Counted from the first letter of the stretch, positions 21,109 to 31,229 are shown. The stretch is 64,000 nt of DNA from Cellulomonas sp. JH27-2 (GCF_014837175.1 NZ_JACYFR010000001.1:248001-312000); one strand, 5' to 3'. Program-made: numbers and translations. Notes: generated from the letters alone by a model not told the origin.

Positions 21109-22506
21109 ATGAGATCACGTCCGGTCGTGCTGACCATGCTCGTCGCTGGGCTCGTGGCGGTCCCCCTGGGCGCGTCGTCCGCGTCGGCCGTCGGTTCGAC
21201 CGAATCCATCTCCGGCCACGTCACGTTCGCGGGACAGCCCGTGGCCGGCGCGATCGTCGAGGTCAACGAGTGGAACAACGAGGACGACGTGTGGGAGCCC
21301 GTCTTCCACGGCACGACCGACGCCTCGGGCGCCTACTCGATCGAGGTGCAGGCCGGCTACTACGAGGTCTCGGCCGAGACCGCGTCCCCGAGCCCGTACC
21401 TGCGTACCGACGCCGGTGGCACGGTCCGCGACCCGATCGCGACGGTCTTCGCGGTCAAGGCCAGCTCGCAGCTCACCGCCGACATCTCGATGCGCGCCGG
21501 TGCGCTCGCCACCGGGAAGGTCGTCGACAGCGCCGGCAAGCCGGCCACGGGGATGACCGTGCTGGTGGCGAGCACCAACCGGTTCGGCCAGGCGTATGCG
21601 ACGACGGATGCCGCAGGCGCGTACACGATCGAAGGCCTGGCAACCGGGCCTGCGACACTCGAGCTCGCCGGCACCCGCGGCGTCGCCGCGCGGCGCACGA
21701 TCTCGCTCACGGCGGGGACGACGACGAAGGTCCCGACGATCCACCTCGCCAACGCCGCGACCATCACCGGCCACATCAAGGCCAAGAGCCCCCGCAACCA
21801 GGACCTCACCCTCCTGGACGCGCACCACGACGTCGTCTGGAACGCCAATTCCGACTCGCACGGGAACGTGAAGATCACCGGCCTGCCGGCAGGCGCGTAC
21901 CGGCTGGTCCTGGACGGCACCAACCTCAGCAAGCGGGTGGTCGTCAAGACAGGCAAGACGGCGTCCTTCGGCACGATCACGCGCGCCAACCGCACGTACC
22001 TCAGTGGCACGGTCACCACGCCGTCCGGGAAGGCCGCGGCCCACGCGTACGTCCAGCTCACGGACACGTGGGGGACCTACGCCGGATCCGCGACCACAGA
22101 CGCGCAGGGCCAGTTCAAGGCGTTCGGAGTCCTGTCCGGCGCCTACCGCGTCCACGCCTCGAACAGGGCGAAGGGCTACGCGGACACCAGCGTCAGGACC
22201 ACGGTCACGAAGGGCAAGGACAAGACCGGCGTCCGCATCAAGCTCACGCCGGGCGGGACCCTCACGGGCGTCGTGAAGAACTCCGCCGGCGCGGTGGTCC
22301 CTGGCGTCGTCGTCGTCGACCCCGGCGCGGCCCTGGCCGGTGAGGTCGTGACGGACAGCCACGGGCGGTGGACGCTGCGCGGGGTCACCCCGGGCAAGCG
22401 CACGGTCGACGTCTACGACCCGTACCCGGGCGGCTATCGCGACGTCACGCGGACGACGACGGCCGTGGCGGGCAAGATCACAACGGTGTCCAGCACGCTC
22501 CGCTGA
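21109..22506 (+). CDS. Secreted protein of repeated carboxypeptidase-regulatory-like domains
   Basis: 465 residues with a signal peptide (cleaved near ASAVG, about residue 25). It has roughly five beta-sandwich repeats of about 85-95 residues, each with the pattern I/LSGxVTxxxGxPVxGAxVxV, then TDAxGxYxIxGLxxGxYxLxVxA. Clear copies start at SISGHVTFAGQPVAGAIVEV, ATGKVVDSAGKPATGMTVLV, LSGTVTTPSGKAAAHAYVQL and LTGVVKNSAGAVVPGVVVV. These are CarboxypepD_reg/Cna-B-like folds, usually structural spacers or adhesins. There is no enzymatic domain and no anchor signal, so it is probably released. ATG 21109 has GGGGGAA upstream. Confidence 0.82.
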   Translation: MRSRPVVLTMLVAGLVAVPLGASSASAVGSTESISGHVTFAGQPVAGAIVEVNEWNNEDDVWEPVFHGTTDASGAYSIEVQAGYYEVSAETASPSPYLRTDAGGTVRDPIATVFAVKASSQLTADISMRAGALATGKVVDSAGKPATGMTVLVASTNRFGQAYATTDAAGAYTIEGLATGPATLELAGTRGVAARRTISLTAGTTTKVPTIHLANAATITGHIKAKSPRNQDLTLLDAHHDVVWNANSDSHGNVKITGLPAGAYRLVLDGTNLSKRVVVKTGKTASFGTITRANRTYLSGTVTTPSGKAAAHAYVQLTDTWGTYAGSATTDAQGQFKAFGVLSGAYRVHASNRAKGYADTSVRTTVTKGKDKTGVRIKLTPGGTLTGVVKNSAGAVVPGVVVVDPGAALAGEVVTDSHGRWTLRGVTPGKRTVDVYDPYPGGYRDVTRTTTAVAGKITTVSSTLR

Positions 22507-22684
22507 AGCGCTGGTCGGGGACCGGCGCGTCGCCGATCCGCACGGTGAACCCCGCGCCTCCCTCGGGCGCCACGCCCACCTCGATCGAGCCACCCAGGCG
22601 CGCGACCAGGCCGTGCACCAGCGACAGGCCGATGCCCGGGTGATGCTGACGGGACGACGATGCGGCCCGCAGGTCCGACGCACG
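22478..22684 (-). pseudogene. Relic of a sensor histidine kinase (C-terminal ATPase end)
   Basis: On the minus strand one frame reads ASDLRAASSSRQHHPGIGLSLVHG, then GLVARLGGSIEVG, then GAGFTVRIG. This is the G2-box end (GIGLSLVHGLV) of a HATPase_c domain. It is closed upstream by an in-frame TGA (22685-22687), has no start codon and overlaps the 3' end of the preceding plus-strand gene. It lacks the H-box, N-box and everything else, so it is a decayed fragment, not a gene. Confidence 0.7.
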
Positions 22685-22712
22685 TCAGGCACGTGTTCGA
22701 GATGTGCAAAGG

Positions 22713-23693
22713 TCAGCGGGCGGCTGCCAGGAGGGTGCGCTCGAGCTCCTCGGGAAGACCGTGCACCGGCCGGTCGTCCCGAGGAGGTACGGGGCCCTGC
22801 TCCCGCAGCCAGGCCCACGTGTCGGCCACCGTCTGCTCCACCGGCCGGCAGACGAGCCCCGCGGCCTGCACCTTCGTCGTGCCCGACTCGAGGAAGCCCG
22901 CGAACTCGCCGCCCTCTGGCACCCACGCCGGGAGCTGGGTCCACGGCTCGGCACCGGCCTCGAGGAGCTGGTCCTGGCCGACCCACACGAGCCGCGCGTC
23001 GGACCCGGTCGCAGCGATGCACGCGGTCAGCAGCCCCTCGGTGGTGGTCGCACCCGACGGTCCGACGACGTCGTAGGGGCCGGACCGGCCGGCTGCGAGC
23101 GCGTCGAGCAGCCAGGACGCCAGGTCGCGGACGTCGATGTACTGCAGCGGACGCCCCGGCCGTCCGGGGGCGACGACGTCCCCTCCGCGCGCGATGCGGG
23201 ACAGCCACCAGGGCAGACGCCCGATGTCCTCGTGCGGTCCCAGGATCAGACCGGGCCGCGCGATCAGCGCGCCCGGGAAGCTGCGCAGGACGCCCAGCTC
23301 GGCGCCGCGCTTCACGGCGTCGTACGGCCCGTCCTCCGCGTCCGGCCCGCCTTCGACGAGCGGCGACCCCTCGTCGACGTGGGCGCCCCAGGCGTACACC
23401 GACACCGACGACACGTACGCGAAGCGGTCGACGTGCCCGACGAGCGCGGCCGCCGTCTGCGTGGCGACCCGTGGCGCACCCGACCACGTGTCGACGACGA
23501 GGTCCCACGTGTCGTCGCCGATCGCGGCCCGGACCGCGGCCGCATCCGTCCGGTCCGCGGCCAGGGTGCGCACCCCGTCCGAGGCCGCGCGACCGCCCCT
23601 GTTCAGCGTCGTGACCTCCCAGCCCCGGCCGAGCGCGTCGGCGACGACGGCCCTCCCGACGAATCGGGTCCCACCCAGCACGAGCAGCCTCAT
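22713..23693 (-). CDS. NAD-dependent epimerase/dehydratase (extended SDR)
   Basis: A 326-residue Rossmann protein beginning with the dinucleotide motif MRLLVLGGTRFVGRAV. It has VTTLNRG after beta-2, DLVVDTW, the YVSSVSVY strand and YDAVKRGAE, which holds the active-site YxxxK. The C-terminal part (LQYIDVRDLASWLL, then GPYDVVGPSGATTTEGLL) follows the pattern of actinobacterial NAD-dependent epimerase/reductase proteins of unknown substrate. ATG 23693 begins directly at the Rossmann strand; the longer frame adds ten unlikely residues. It starts 67 bp downstream of the end of the PL9 gene and is probably independently expressed. Confidence 0.87.
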   Translation of the reverse strand: MRLLVLGGTRFVGRAVVADALGRGWEVTTLNRGGRAASDGVRTLAADRTDAAAVRAAIGDDTWDLVVDTWSGAPRVATQTAAALVGHVDRFAYVSSVSVYAWGAHVDEGSPLVEGGPDAEDGPYDAVKRGAELGVLRSFPGALIARPGLILGPHEDIGRLPWWLSRIARGGDVVAPGRPGRPLQYIDVRDLASWLLDALAAGRSGPYDVVGPSGATTTEGLLTACIAATGSDARLVWVGQDQLLEAGAEPWTQLPAWVPEGGEFAGFLESGTTKVQAAGLVCRPVEQTVADTWAWLREQGPVPPRDDRPVHGLPEELERTLLAAAR

Positions 23694-23760
23694 ACCCCCA
23701 TGCTGACGGCCCGCCGCCGGCACTGACCAGGTGATCTGCCGTCAGCAGAACGTCGGCTGG

Positions 23761-26700
23761 TCACGGGTGCCCGGGGCCGAAGATCTGCTTCAGCCAGTCG
23801 ATGAGGTCACCGACGACGCCGCGGAGCCAGTCGCCGAGCGTCCGTGCGGTGACGGGTGCCGACGTCGCGACCACCGGGTCGGAGCCGGTGGCGCTCGCCG
23901 TGACCGCGACGGACAGTCGGTGCCCGGCGTCGGCGGTCCTGACGACATACGTCCTGCCCACCGCCTTCGCGATCGGCTTGCCGTCGCGCAGCCACTGGTA
24001 GGTGCAGTGGACGGCGGCGGACCACGTCCCCGAGTTCGCGGCCAGGGTCGCGCCGACGACGGGCGCACCCCTGATCGTCGGCGCCGTGACGTTGGCCAGC
24101 GGCGCGGTGACGGGAGGCAGCACCTCGATCGTCGTCCGGGTGCCGTCGCCCGTCAGGCGCGCACCGGTGTCGCCCGGCGCGACGTCCGTCAGCTCGAACA
24201 GGCCGTGCAGGTCGACCGACCCGTCGGCGGCGATCGTCGGCGCGACGCCCGTGTCCGTCGAGACGAACCAGGCGTCGCTGACGGTCGCCGGGCGGCCGTC
24301 GGAGGCGTCCTTCGTGGCGCCGTCGAAGTAGTTCGACGGATCCGTCAGCAGCGACGTGTCGGGCTGCTTGAGGCTCAGCAGGTCGGCGTTCGGGGACCGG
24401 TACGACAGCATCCCCGCCACACGGAAGTCCGTGGTGGCTGCGTTGGTCTCGAGCCGGATGCCGCGGTCGTTGCCCACCGACGTCACCTGCTGCACCCGCA
24501 CGTTCGGGCCCGAGTTCGACGTGACGCCCGTACCGAGGTTGCCGAAGGTGACGGAGTTGCGCAGCAGGTGGTCGCCGGGGATCGACTCGCCGCCCAGCTT
24601 GAACCCGTTGCCCTCGCCGGTCCGGGCGTCGGCGGCGTCGGACAGGCGGCCGTTGTCGTAGGCGACGCTGTCCTCGATGACGACGGTACCGATGGGCCCG
24701 GTGGTCGACTTGGCGTACAGGTCCCAGCCGTCGTCGATGTTGTGGTGGGAGATGTCGTGGCGGAACACGTTGCCCGCGCCGACGGTCAGCTTGGCGGCGA
24801 AGCCGTCGGCGTCGTTGCCGCCCGGGTCGGCGTTGTCGTGCGAGACCGACGACACCACCAGGTTGTCCGACGGCCACATCGACGGCGGCTCGGTGGAGGA
24901 GCCCGAGATCTGGATGCCCGTGTCCTGGTTGTGGTGGGACTCGACGCGCTCGACGACGTTGTGGTTGCCCCCGATCAGCATCGGCTTCTCCTTGTCGCCG
25001 GAGCCGGTGATCTCGAGGTCGTACACGTGCCACCAGTCGGCGCGCAGGTCGATGCCGCCGCTGGAGGACTGCGTCAGGTCGAGCACCGCCCGCTTGCCGG
25101 GCTCCGACATCAGCGTGATGGGTGCGTCCTTCGTCCCGTCGTGGCCGCGGTCGGCGACGACCGCCGTCGTCGGGCGGTACGTCCCGCCGGCCAGGACGAT
25201 CTGCTGCCCGGCCTGGGCGTACGCGACCGCGGTGTGCAGGTCGAGCGGCTTCGCGGCGGTGCCGTCACCGTCGGCGCGACCGTCCGGCGTCACCCGGATC
25301 GACTGCCCGGGCTTGCCGTAGCGGTGGACCGTGAACGTCAGCGGCACGTCGACCGGGTCGGTGGACTCGACGGCCTCGTGGTCGCCGAGCTGCGGCTGCT
25401 CCGCGTCGGGCAGGAGCCTCGCGGTGAACGTGTTCTTCCCGTCCTCGAGCGTCAGCGGCACCAGCACCCGCTCGCCCGGCGCGAGCGCGACGTCGTCGAC
25501 CACCACGGTCCCGTCCGCGGCCAGGATCTGACCCGTGCCGTGCATGTTCGCGACGAGCGGGACCTCGATCTCGTTCCGCGGGGTCGTCGCCGTGACGTCC
25601 ACGTCGAGGGTCGCCGGCACGTACGTCGTCGGCTGCTCCTGCGCGGGGTCGTCGTCGCCCGGCGCGACGGTCGTGAAGTCCCAGTCGGTGACGGTCACGA
25701 CGATCTTGCGGGCCACCGCGAGCCCGACGTAGAAGGTGTCGGGGTCCTGCTTCAGGAGCAGGTCCGGGTCGTAGTCGATGACCTCGACGTCGCCGCCGTC
25801 GGCCGCGTCGCGGTGCCAGATCGCGTGGAACCCCGTGTTCGAGCGCCGCAGCGACAGCTTGTACACGTCACCCGTGGCGAACTTCAGCGGCGCGGCGTCC
25901 GGCCGGTAGTTCGGGTCGAAGACCCGCGAGCCGCTCGCGTCGCGCGCCCCGGCCGTCGCGTCGTTCGGTGCGCCCGTGTAGCCGCTGACGAACCGCGCGC
26001 CCGGCGTGCCGTTGGTGATCGTCGCCGTGCCCTCGCCGTACCGCGTGACGAGTGCGCCGGCCGAGTTGAGGTACCGACTCGTGCCGTCGCCGGGCACCAT
26101 GTCGTCGACCGCGAGGACGCCGAAGCCGGACTGGTTGTCGGCCGTCGAGGCGTCGTCGACCCGGAAGGTCGCGTCGAGCGTGAAGTTCTCCGTGGCCGGG
26201 TCCACCTGCGTGTAGAAGTACTGGAACCCGTCCTCGGACGTCGCGAGCTTGGTCGAGCTCGCCTTGGCGTCGAACGTGATCGTGCCGTCGTCGTTGACCT
26301 TCACCGAGCCGCCGCTGTTGGCGTTGGACCCGACCTCGGTGGTCTTCCAACGCTCGACCGCGGCGGCGACGGCAACCTCGTACGGCGGGCTCGTCGCCGC
26401 GTCGTCCCCGCGGTGCGCGACGACGCGGACCTGGTACGTCGCACCCGGCGTCAGGCCGGTGACCTGGGCAGACGTGGCCGTCACACCGTCGACGGCCGTC
26501 GTGTAGTCGCCGCCCGTGCCCGTCTGAACCTCGTACGTCTGCGCCTCGGCGACGGCGGTCCAGTCGACCGTGACCGTCGCCTTGCCGCCCGTGACCGCGG
26601 TGGTCAGCGCGCCCGTGACCTGGGGTGCGCCCAGGGGGAGGTCGAAGCGGCCGGCCTCCGCACGGCCCGACGAGAGCGCGTCCGTCTCCCCGGACCGCGT

Positions 26701-27498
26701 GAGCTGCACCTCGACCTGGTAGGTCCCGGACGCCGGCGGCGTCAGCGCGATGCTCCCGCTGGTGCCGTCGGTGGCGGTGAAGGCGCGGTCGACGACCGTG
26801 CCGTCGGCGTCGTAGAGCAGGGCGTGCGCGATGTCGGCACCGTCGGCGCCCAGAAGGCCGGTGTAGCGCACGACGAGCTTCGTCGGGTCGTCCTCGTCGA
26901 CCCCGACCCCGTCCACGACGGGTGCCGCGACGTCCGCCCACGGCGCGCGCTCGGGCGCGCTGCCATCGGTGATCTCGGCGTAGTAGACGTTGACGCCGGA
27001 GGCCGGCGACGCGATCCGGTACGCGCCGGCCGACGGGACGTCGAGGACCTGCGTCGCGACGGGCTGGTCCGGGTCGTCGGCAGCCGCGGGGACGGTGTCC
27101 ACGACGGCGCCCGTCGCGTCGTACAGCGCCAACGACCGGTCGGCCGTCGCGCTGCCGCTGCGGGCGTGGATCAGCACGTGCGCGGCGTCGTCAACGGTGA
27201 AGGCCAACGACCGCGCCGTCGCATCACCCGTGCCGTTGAGCTTGATCCGCTGCGAGTAGACGTCGCCGCGGTCGGAGGTGAGCGCGCTCGCGTCGACGCT
27301 CACGTTCTTGGTGCTCGACGCCGTGATCGTGAAGTCGCCGACGACGGTGCTCGTCGTGATGCTGCCGACCGCGAGACCGTCGGCCGCCAGCGCCGTGCCG
27401 GGTCCCACGGCCTGGGCGGCGACCGCCCCGGACACGGTGAGTGCCGCCGCCGTCAGGACGGCCAGGGGCGTGCGGAATCGAGCACTGAGCGGTGCCAT
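23761..27498 (-). CDS. Large secreted PL9-type pectate lyase with FN3 and Ig-like modules
   Basis: 1245 residues. A signal peptide ends near AQAVG. Beta-sandwich regions include a pre-peptidase-like segment and an FN3 domain (about 295-390). A concanavalin-like domain (about 390-620) and a linker follow. A right-handed beta-helix (about 740-1100) carries the PL9 markers [47 protein letters not shown] and DDGWDLYAK. In PL9 enzymes the catalytic base is a lysine, likely Lys903 in GFAAKL. A C-terminal Ig-like module ([11 protein letters not shown]) follows. It should cleave polygalacturonate by beta-elimination. The ATG is placed at the signal peptide; the much longer upstream frame would cross the operator. 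A near-perfect palindrome lies 40-60 bp upstream. Confidence 0.88.
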   Translation of the reverse strand: MAPLSARFRTPLAVLTAAALTVSGAVAAQAVGPGTALAADGLAVGSITTSTVVGDFTITASSTKNVSVDASALTSDRGDVYSQRIKLNGTGDATARSLAFTVDDAAHVLIHARSGSATADRSLALYDATGAVVDTVPAAADDPDQPVATQVLDVPSAGAYRIASPASGVNVYYAEITDGSAPERAPWADVAAPVVDGVGVDEDDPTKLVVRYTGLLGADGADIAHALLYDADGTVVDRAFTATDGTSGSIALTPPASGTYQVEVQLTRSGETDALSSGRAEAGRFDLPLGAPQVTGALTTAVTGGKATVTVDWTAVAEAQTYEVQTGTGGDYTTAVDGVTATSAQVTGLTPGATYQVRVVAHRGDDAATSPPYEVAVAAAVERWKTTEVGSNANSGGSVKVNDDGTITFDAKASSTKLATSEDGFQYFYTQVDPATENFTLDATFRVDDASTADNQSGFGVLAVDDMVPGDGTSRYLNSAGALVTRYGEGTATITNGTPGARFVSGYTGAPNDATAGARDASGSRVFDPNYRPDAAPLKFATGDVYKLSLRRSNTGFHAIWHRDAADGGDVEVIDYDPDLLLKQDPDTFYVGLAVARKIVVTVTDWDFTTVAPGDDDPAQEQPTTYVPATLDVDVTATTPRNEIEVPLVANMHGTGQILAADGTVVVDDVALAPGERVLVPLTLEDGKNTFTARLLPDAEQPQLGDHEAVESTDPVDVPLTFTVHRYGKPGQSIRVTPDGRADGDGTAAKPLDLHTAVAYAQAGQQIVLAGGTYRPTTAVVADRGHDGTKDAPITLMSEPGKRAVLDLTQSSSGGIDLRADWWHVYDLEITGSGDKEKPMLIGGNHNVVERVESHHNQDTGIQISGSSTEPPSMWPSDNLVVSSVSHDNADPGGNDADGFAAKLTVGAGNVFRHDISHHNIDDGWDLYAKSTTGPIGTVVIEDSVAYDNGRLSDAADARTGEGNGFKLGGESIPGDHLLRNSVTFGNLGTGVTSNSGPNVRVQQVTSVGNDRGIRLETNAATTDFRVAGMLSYRSPNADLLSLKQPDTSLLTDPSNYFDGATKDASDGRPATVSDAWFVSTDTGVAPTIAADGSVDLHGLFELTDVAPGDTGARLTGDGTRTTIEVLPPVTAPLANVTAPTIRGAPVVGATLAANSGTWSAAVHCTYQWLRDGKPIAKAVGRTYVVRTADAGHRLSVAVTASATGSDPVVATSAPVTARTLGDWLRGVVGDLIDWLKQIFGPGHP

Positions 27499-27538
27499 GG
27501 GTCTCCCCGTCGAGATGGGTCGCGTGCGTCGTCGCACG

Positions 27539-27560
27539 TGCCGGAAACCGGTTTCCCGCA
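27539..27560. promoter_or_regulatory. LacI-type operator upstream of the pectate lyase
   Basis: TGCcGGAAACCGGTTTCCcGCA is a 22-bp palindrome with one mismatched pair and a perfect 14-bp core. It lies 41 bp upstream of the lyase ATG. A degenerate second copy (GGAATCCGATTTCC) follows at 27596-27609. The half-site GGAAACC differs from those of the xylanase and cellulase operators. Confidence 0.6.
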
Positions 27561-27701
27561 CAGTACGGTCGTCCGGTTCGTCCGTCAAGACCTCGGGAAT
27601 CCGATTTCCGTGCCCGATGCCGCTTCGTGCCTCGCGGCAGACGGGTGATTCAGGTGACCCGGGGTTGCCCACCTGCGGGCGCGCCCTGCGACCATCGGGC
27701 C

Positions 27702-28256
27702 ATGCTCGACGCCCCGCTCCCGACCGCCGGCTGGTACGCCGACGGCGTGACCCCGGGCGTCCTGCGCTGGTTCGACGGCACCGCCTGGACCGAGCAGACG
27801 ATGCCGGCACCCGCCCGTGTCGCCGCACGCCTGGGCGACACGACCGACCCCGCCCGCGACGCGGCGCTCGAGTGGAGCCGACTCGCCGAGGCCCGCCGCG
27901 TCCGGCGCGGAGCGATCGGCTGGTTCTGCACGGGCGCCACGGCGCTTGCCCTCGCCGGCCTCGGCAGCCTGGCGATGGGCGGGCCCGGCGATCTGTGGAT
28001 CCTGGGCGCGATCGGCGGCGTCTTCTGCGTCGGCCGCGCGATCCGCGACTACCACCGCGCGGTCTACCGCGGCGCGCCGACGTTCTCCGTTCCGGGATTC
28101 GCGCTCGCGGTGGCGGCTCTGGTGCTGGCCGTCGGCGTGTTCGTCGCTGCCCCCGTCGAGGCGGCCCACCAGGTCTCGCACCTGAGCCACGAGGTGAGCG
28201 GCGTGACCGACGAGGACGTCCAGCAGCTGCTCCACCAGGTCGGGGTCTCCCCCTGA
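27702..28256 (+). CDS. DUF2510 membrane protein
   Basis: A 184-residue protein. The N-terminal DUF2510 motif ([26 protein letters not shown] split over residues 7-33) is a short Trp-rich module common on actinobacterial membrane proteins. Three hydrophobic helices follow: [37 protein letters not shown] and [20 protein letters not shown] short C-terminal polar tail has His and Asp residues. Function is unknown. ATG 27702 is preferred to the longer frame, which would run across the lyase promoter region. Confidence 0.8.
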   Translation: MLDAPLPTAGWYADGVTPGVLRWFDGTAWTEQTMPAPARVAARLGDTTDPARDAALEWSRLAEARRVRRGAIGWFCTGATALALAGLGSLAMGGPGDLWILGAIGGVFCVGRAIRDYHRAVYRGAPTFSVPGFALAVAALVLAVGVFVAAPVEAAHQVSHLSHEVSGVTDEDVQQLLHQVGVSP

Positions 28257-28261
28257 GAACG

Positions 28262-28298
28262 GCGGTGCGGCCGGCACACCCCCGGCCGGCCGCACCGC
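28262..28298. terminator. Bidirectional hairpin between convergent genes
   Basis: Perfect 14-base arms (GCGGTGCGGCCGGC at 28262-28275 and its complement at 28285-28298) with a 9-base loop, placed between the DUF2510 stop and the stop of the minus-strand propeller gene. It can serve both directions. No T-tract. Confidence 0.7.
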
Positions 28299-28303
28299 TC
28301 TGG

Positions 28304-29830
28304 CTACTTCTTGACCGTGAAGCTCTTCGACGCCGCCGACCCCGTGCCGATCGACGTCACGGCCTTGACGTAGACCGTGTCGGTCCCCGCCCGCAGCTTG
28401 CTGCGCGGCACGCTCACCTTGTGGGTGCTCGCCTTCACGGTCTTGCTCCACAGGGTCTTGGAGCCCTTCTTGACGGTCACGACGTACTTCGTCACCGGCT
28501 TGCCCCCGGTGCTCGTCGGCGTCTTCCACGTCACCGAACGCGACGTCGCCTTGCTGCTGCCGTGCACCGCGAGCGACCGCACCTTGCCCGGCTTGGAGAA
28601 CGTGGCCTTGAAGGCCTTCGACGCGCTCGACCCGGACCCCACGGCGTTCACAGCCCGCACGGTCACAGTGTTGGTGCCCGGCGAGAGCGTTGCGCGGGCG
28701 ACCTTCACCGACCGCGTGCTCGCCGAGACGTGCTTGGACAGCAGCGTCTTGGAGCCGTGCTTCACGACGACCGTGTAGCCGGTGACCGCCTTTCCGCCGC
28801 TCGTCGCGGGTGCCTGCCACGACACCGTCCGCGTCGCGGCCTTCGTCGAGCCGCTGACCCCCAGCGCGCGGACCGCCGACGGCGCCCGGAACGGGACCAG
28901 CGGGGCGTAGGTGTTGACCGCGAGCGAGCCTGCCTGCACCGCGACCAGGGCACGATCACCACGCAGGTACACGCCGAGCGGCGCGCTGAGCTGCGTCGAC
29001 GCACCCGTCAGACGACGCAGAGGCGTCGCGTCCCCGTTGGCGCCGGGGCCGAAGACGACGACCATGTTCTCGTAGTACGACGCCGCGTAGACGTCCTTCG
29101 AGCTGTCCACGGCGACGCCCGTGACGAATCCGAGCCCAGACGTCAGGCCACCGATCTCACGCACCGGTGCGACGTTGCCGTCTACCATCGCGGCGAACAC
29201 GAGAACTCCTCCGTGGGTGGCCACGTACAGCGCCCCGTCCGACCCCAGGGCGAGGTCGTACGCCCAGTCGATCTGGGTGGCCGGCCCCGCCAGTCGCTTG
29301 CGTGGCGCGACATTGCCCGACGCCGTGGGCGCGAACTCGACGACCGCATCGGCCGACACGTCGGACACGAGGACTCCGCCCTGGCTCGTGAGCCGCAGCC
29401 CACCCGGCTGCGCCAGCGTCGTCGCGGGACCGGCGATCCGGCGCACGGGTGCCACGTTCCCGTCGGCACCCGGCGCGTACACGGAGACGGACGCCGACCC
29501 CGAGCTGGCGACGAAGACGTAGCCGGCCGGGTTCACCGCCACCCCTTGCGGTGAGCTCAACAGGGTCGCAGCGCCCGAGATGACGCGCACCGGGGCCGCG
29601 TTGCCCGTGGCACCCGGCGCGTACACGCGCACGGCGTTCCCGTCCGTGACGTAGGTGTACCCGTGCGAGTCCACCGTGGTCCCCCACGCTCCGCTGAGGC
29701 CCGTCGCCGCGCCCGCCAGGACCGACTTCGGGGACGTCCCGACATCGTCCGCGCTCGCGGACACCGCCGTGAGCGGGACGGCCAAGGCCGCGGCGACCAC
29801 CGCGGCCAGCACTGCACGACGAGCACCCAT
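28304..29830 (-). CDS. Secreted beta-propeller protein with two FN3 domains
   Basis: 508 residues. A signal peptide is cleaved near VSASA (residue 27). Residues 35-310 contain about six repeats such as GSVSVYAPGADGNVAPVRRIAG and GVLVFAAMVDGNVAPVREIGG (shared pattern: VxxxAPGAxGNxxPxRxIxG). These should fold as a propeller of the NHL/SMP-30 kind. Two FN3 domains (about 320-410 and 412-508) end the protein; both carry the SVTWxxPxSxGGKxVTxY pattern. There is no membrane anchor. The substrate is unknown. It shares only a dyad-containing spacer with the divergent VOC gene. Confidence 0.8.
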   Translation of the reverse strand: MGARRAVLAAVVAAALAVPLTAVSASADDVGTSPKSVLAGAATGLSGAWGTTVDSHGYTYVTDGNAVRVYAPGATGNAAPVRVISGAATLLSSPQGVAVNPAGYVFVASSGSASVSVYAPGADGNVAPVRRIAGPATTLAQPGGLRLTSQGGVLVSDVSADAVVEFAPTASGNVAPRKRLAGPATQIDWAYDLALGSDGALYVATHGGVLVFAAMVDGNVAPVREIGGLTSGLGFVTGVAVDSSKDVYAASYYENMVVVFGPGANGDATPLRRLTGASTQLSAPLGVYLRGDRALVAVQAGSLAVNTYAPLVPFRAPSAVRALGVSGSTKAATRTVSWQAPATSGGKAVTGYTVVVKHGSKTLLSKHVSASTRSVKVARATLSPGTNTVTVRAVNAVGSGSSASKAFKATFSKPGKVRSLAVHGSSKATSRSVTWKTPTSTGGKPVTKYVVTVKKGSKTLWSKTVKASTHKVSVPRSKLRAGTDTVYVKAVTSIGTGSAASKSFTVKK

Positions 29831-29890
29831 CGCCGACTCCTTCGTTCGCGGCGCCGGGTTGCGCCACCCGTCAGGAGACGATCGGCGACG

Positions 29891-29908
29891 GCCGAGATAC
29901 GTCTCGGC
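29891..29908. promoter_or_regulatory. Dyad (GCCGAGA-TACG-TCTCGGC) between divergent genes
   Basis: Perfect 7-base arms with a 4-base centre in the 109-bp space between the propeller gene (minus) and the VOC gene (plus). A shared regulator site is plausible; the sequence alone does not identify one. Confidence 0.35.
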
Positions 29909-29939
29909 ACGGGATCACCCGCGGTCGTAGTCTGCGAAG

Positions 29940-30389
29940 GTGCTGACCAACCGCTCCGCCCCGCACGCGCGCATCGCACCGGTGCTCACGGTCGCCGACG
30001 TCCGCGCGGCCGTCGCCTGGTACTGCGACGTCCTCGGGTTCGTCGAGCACGTCCGCATCGGTGACCACCACCGTGCACAGCTCGGTCTGCCCGACGGCCC
30101 GGCCGCGGAGATGGTCGTCGCGGAGGTACGCCCCGGTCGCCGGTTGCCCCAGGACGAGCGCTCGCACCAGCTGATGCTCAAGGTCGACGACGTCACCGCC
30201 GTCGTCACCGCGATCGTCGCGCGCGGCGGCGAGATGGTGGAGCCCCCGCACGACTGGGAGTACGGCGAACGGCAGTCCACGGTGAACGACCCCTTCGGCC
30301 ACCAGTGGGTCCTGAACCAGACCCTCGCCGACGTCGCCCCGGAGGACTGGGGCGGCGAGTCCGTCACCCCACGTCCGCCGACCGGCTGA
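29940..30389 (+). CDS. VOC-superfamily (glyoxalase/bleomycin-resistance type) protein
   Basis: A 149-residue protein with the paired beta-alpha-beta-beta-beta fold. The first half is PVLTVADVRAAVAWYCDVLGFVEHV; the second half is QLMLKVDDVTAVVTAIVARGGEMV, then STVNDPFGHQWVLNQ. The DPFGHQW motif and the metal-type residues fit the bleomycin-resistance/PhnB subgroup. No reaction can be assigned. The GTG start at 29940 lies 109 bp from the divergent propeller gene. Confidence 0.82.
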   Translation: MLTNRSAPHARIAPVLTVADVRAAVAWYCDVLGFVEHVRIGDHHRAQLGLPDGPAAEMVVAEVRPGRRLPQDERSHQLMLKVDDVTAVVTAIVARGGEMVEPPHDWEYGERQSTVNDPFGHQWVLNQTLADVAPEDWGGESVTPRPPTG

Positions 30390-30408
30390 CCCCGGCTTCG
30401 CGACGCCG

Positions 30409-30906
30409 TCAGCCGACGAGCGCCGCGTACCGCGCGTACACGTCGAGCGGCAGTCCGTCCTCCGTCTCGTCGTCGACCGGCTCCCCCGGTGCCGCCACCA
30501 GCATCACCGGCGGGATGGCCCGGGCCACCGGTTCGTCGTCCAGGTAGTCCTCGGTCCAGTCGTCACCGTCGTCGTCGGTCGGGTCGAAGCCGATGCCGTG
30601 GTCGGCGTACTCGCCGGCCAGGAACCGGTCCTCGATGCGGCGCAGCAGCTCCCAGCGCGGGCGCTCGTAGTCGGCGGCGTCGTCGACCGACGCGTACTGC
30701 GCGTAGTACCCGGCCCCCAGCAGCCAGTACGCGGCGAGCGCCGTGGCGCGGTCCGTCGTCGGGTCGTCGAGCACCACCTCGACCAGCGCCGTGCCATCGT
30801 CCAGGTTGGTCCCGCACACGTAGGCGTGCCGCTGCTGCGGCGTCGCCGTCCGCAGGAAGTCGCGGACGAGCAGGTCAGCAGCGTCGAAGTCGGATTCTTC
30901 AGTCAC
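30409..30906 (-). CDS. DUF4274-like protein
   Basis: A 165-residue acidic soluble protein. The N-terminal half (LVRDFLRTATPQQRHAYVCG, then DDPTTDRATALAAYWLLGAGYY) resembles the DUF4274 fold, in which an enzyme-free helical unit ends with DxxTALxxYW. The rest is Asp/Glu-rich (GFDPTDDDGDDWTEDYLDDE). DUF4274 members are often found among polymorphic-toxin immunity genes, but I see no toxin nearby. GTG 30906 is preferred to the longer frame, whose extra residues look non-coding. Confidence 0.65.
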   Translation of the reverse strand: MTEESDFDAADLLVRDFLRTATPQQRHAYVCGTNLDDGTALVEVVLDDPTTDRATALAAYWLLGAGYYAQYASVDDAADYERPRWELLRRIEDRFLAGEYADHGIGFDPTDDDGDDWTEDYLDDEPVARAIPPVMLVAAPGEPVDDETEDGLPLDVYARYAALVG

Positions 30907-31048
30907 GGAAGAAACCGTAGCAAACCACCACGACCCGGACGGCGCATGCGTGCCCCGGGACACCGCCTGCAACAGCTCGCCTGCGCACCGCCCCGGCCTC
31001 GCGGTGCCGTAACCTCGACCCGTGGCCGGGCGTCCGATGCCACCACCG

Positions 31049-31121
31049 GGGCCTCTAGCTCAATTGGCAGAGCAGCGGACTTTTAATCCGCGGGTTGTGG
31101 GTTCGAACCCCACGGGGCCCA
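31049..31121 (+). tRNA. tRNA-Lys (UUU)
   Basis: A 73-base cloverleaf. Acceptor stem GGGCCTC/GGGGCCC, D-arm GCTC...GAGC, anticodon loop CTTTTAA with anticodon TTT, T-arm GTGGG-TTCGAAC-CCCAC, discriminator A. The following bases are CCG, so CCA is added after transcription. Confidence 0.95.
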
Positions 31122-31229
31122 CCGGTCGGCAGCTCTGACAACGACGCGCTCACCTGGGCGTGCGGAGACAGGGCCGTCCTGCTCGACGTCGTGACCCGGC
31201 TCGTCGCCCCACGGCCGAGCCCCGAGCCC

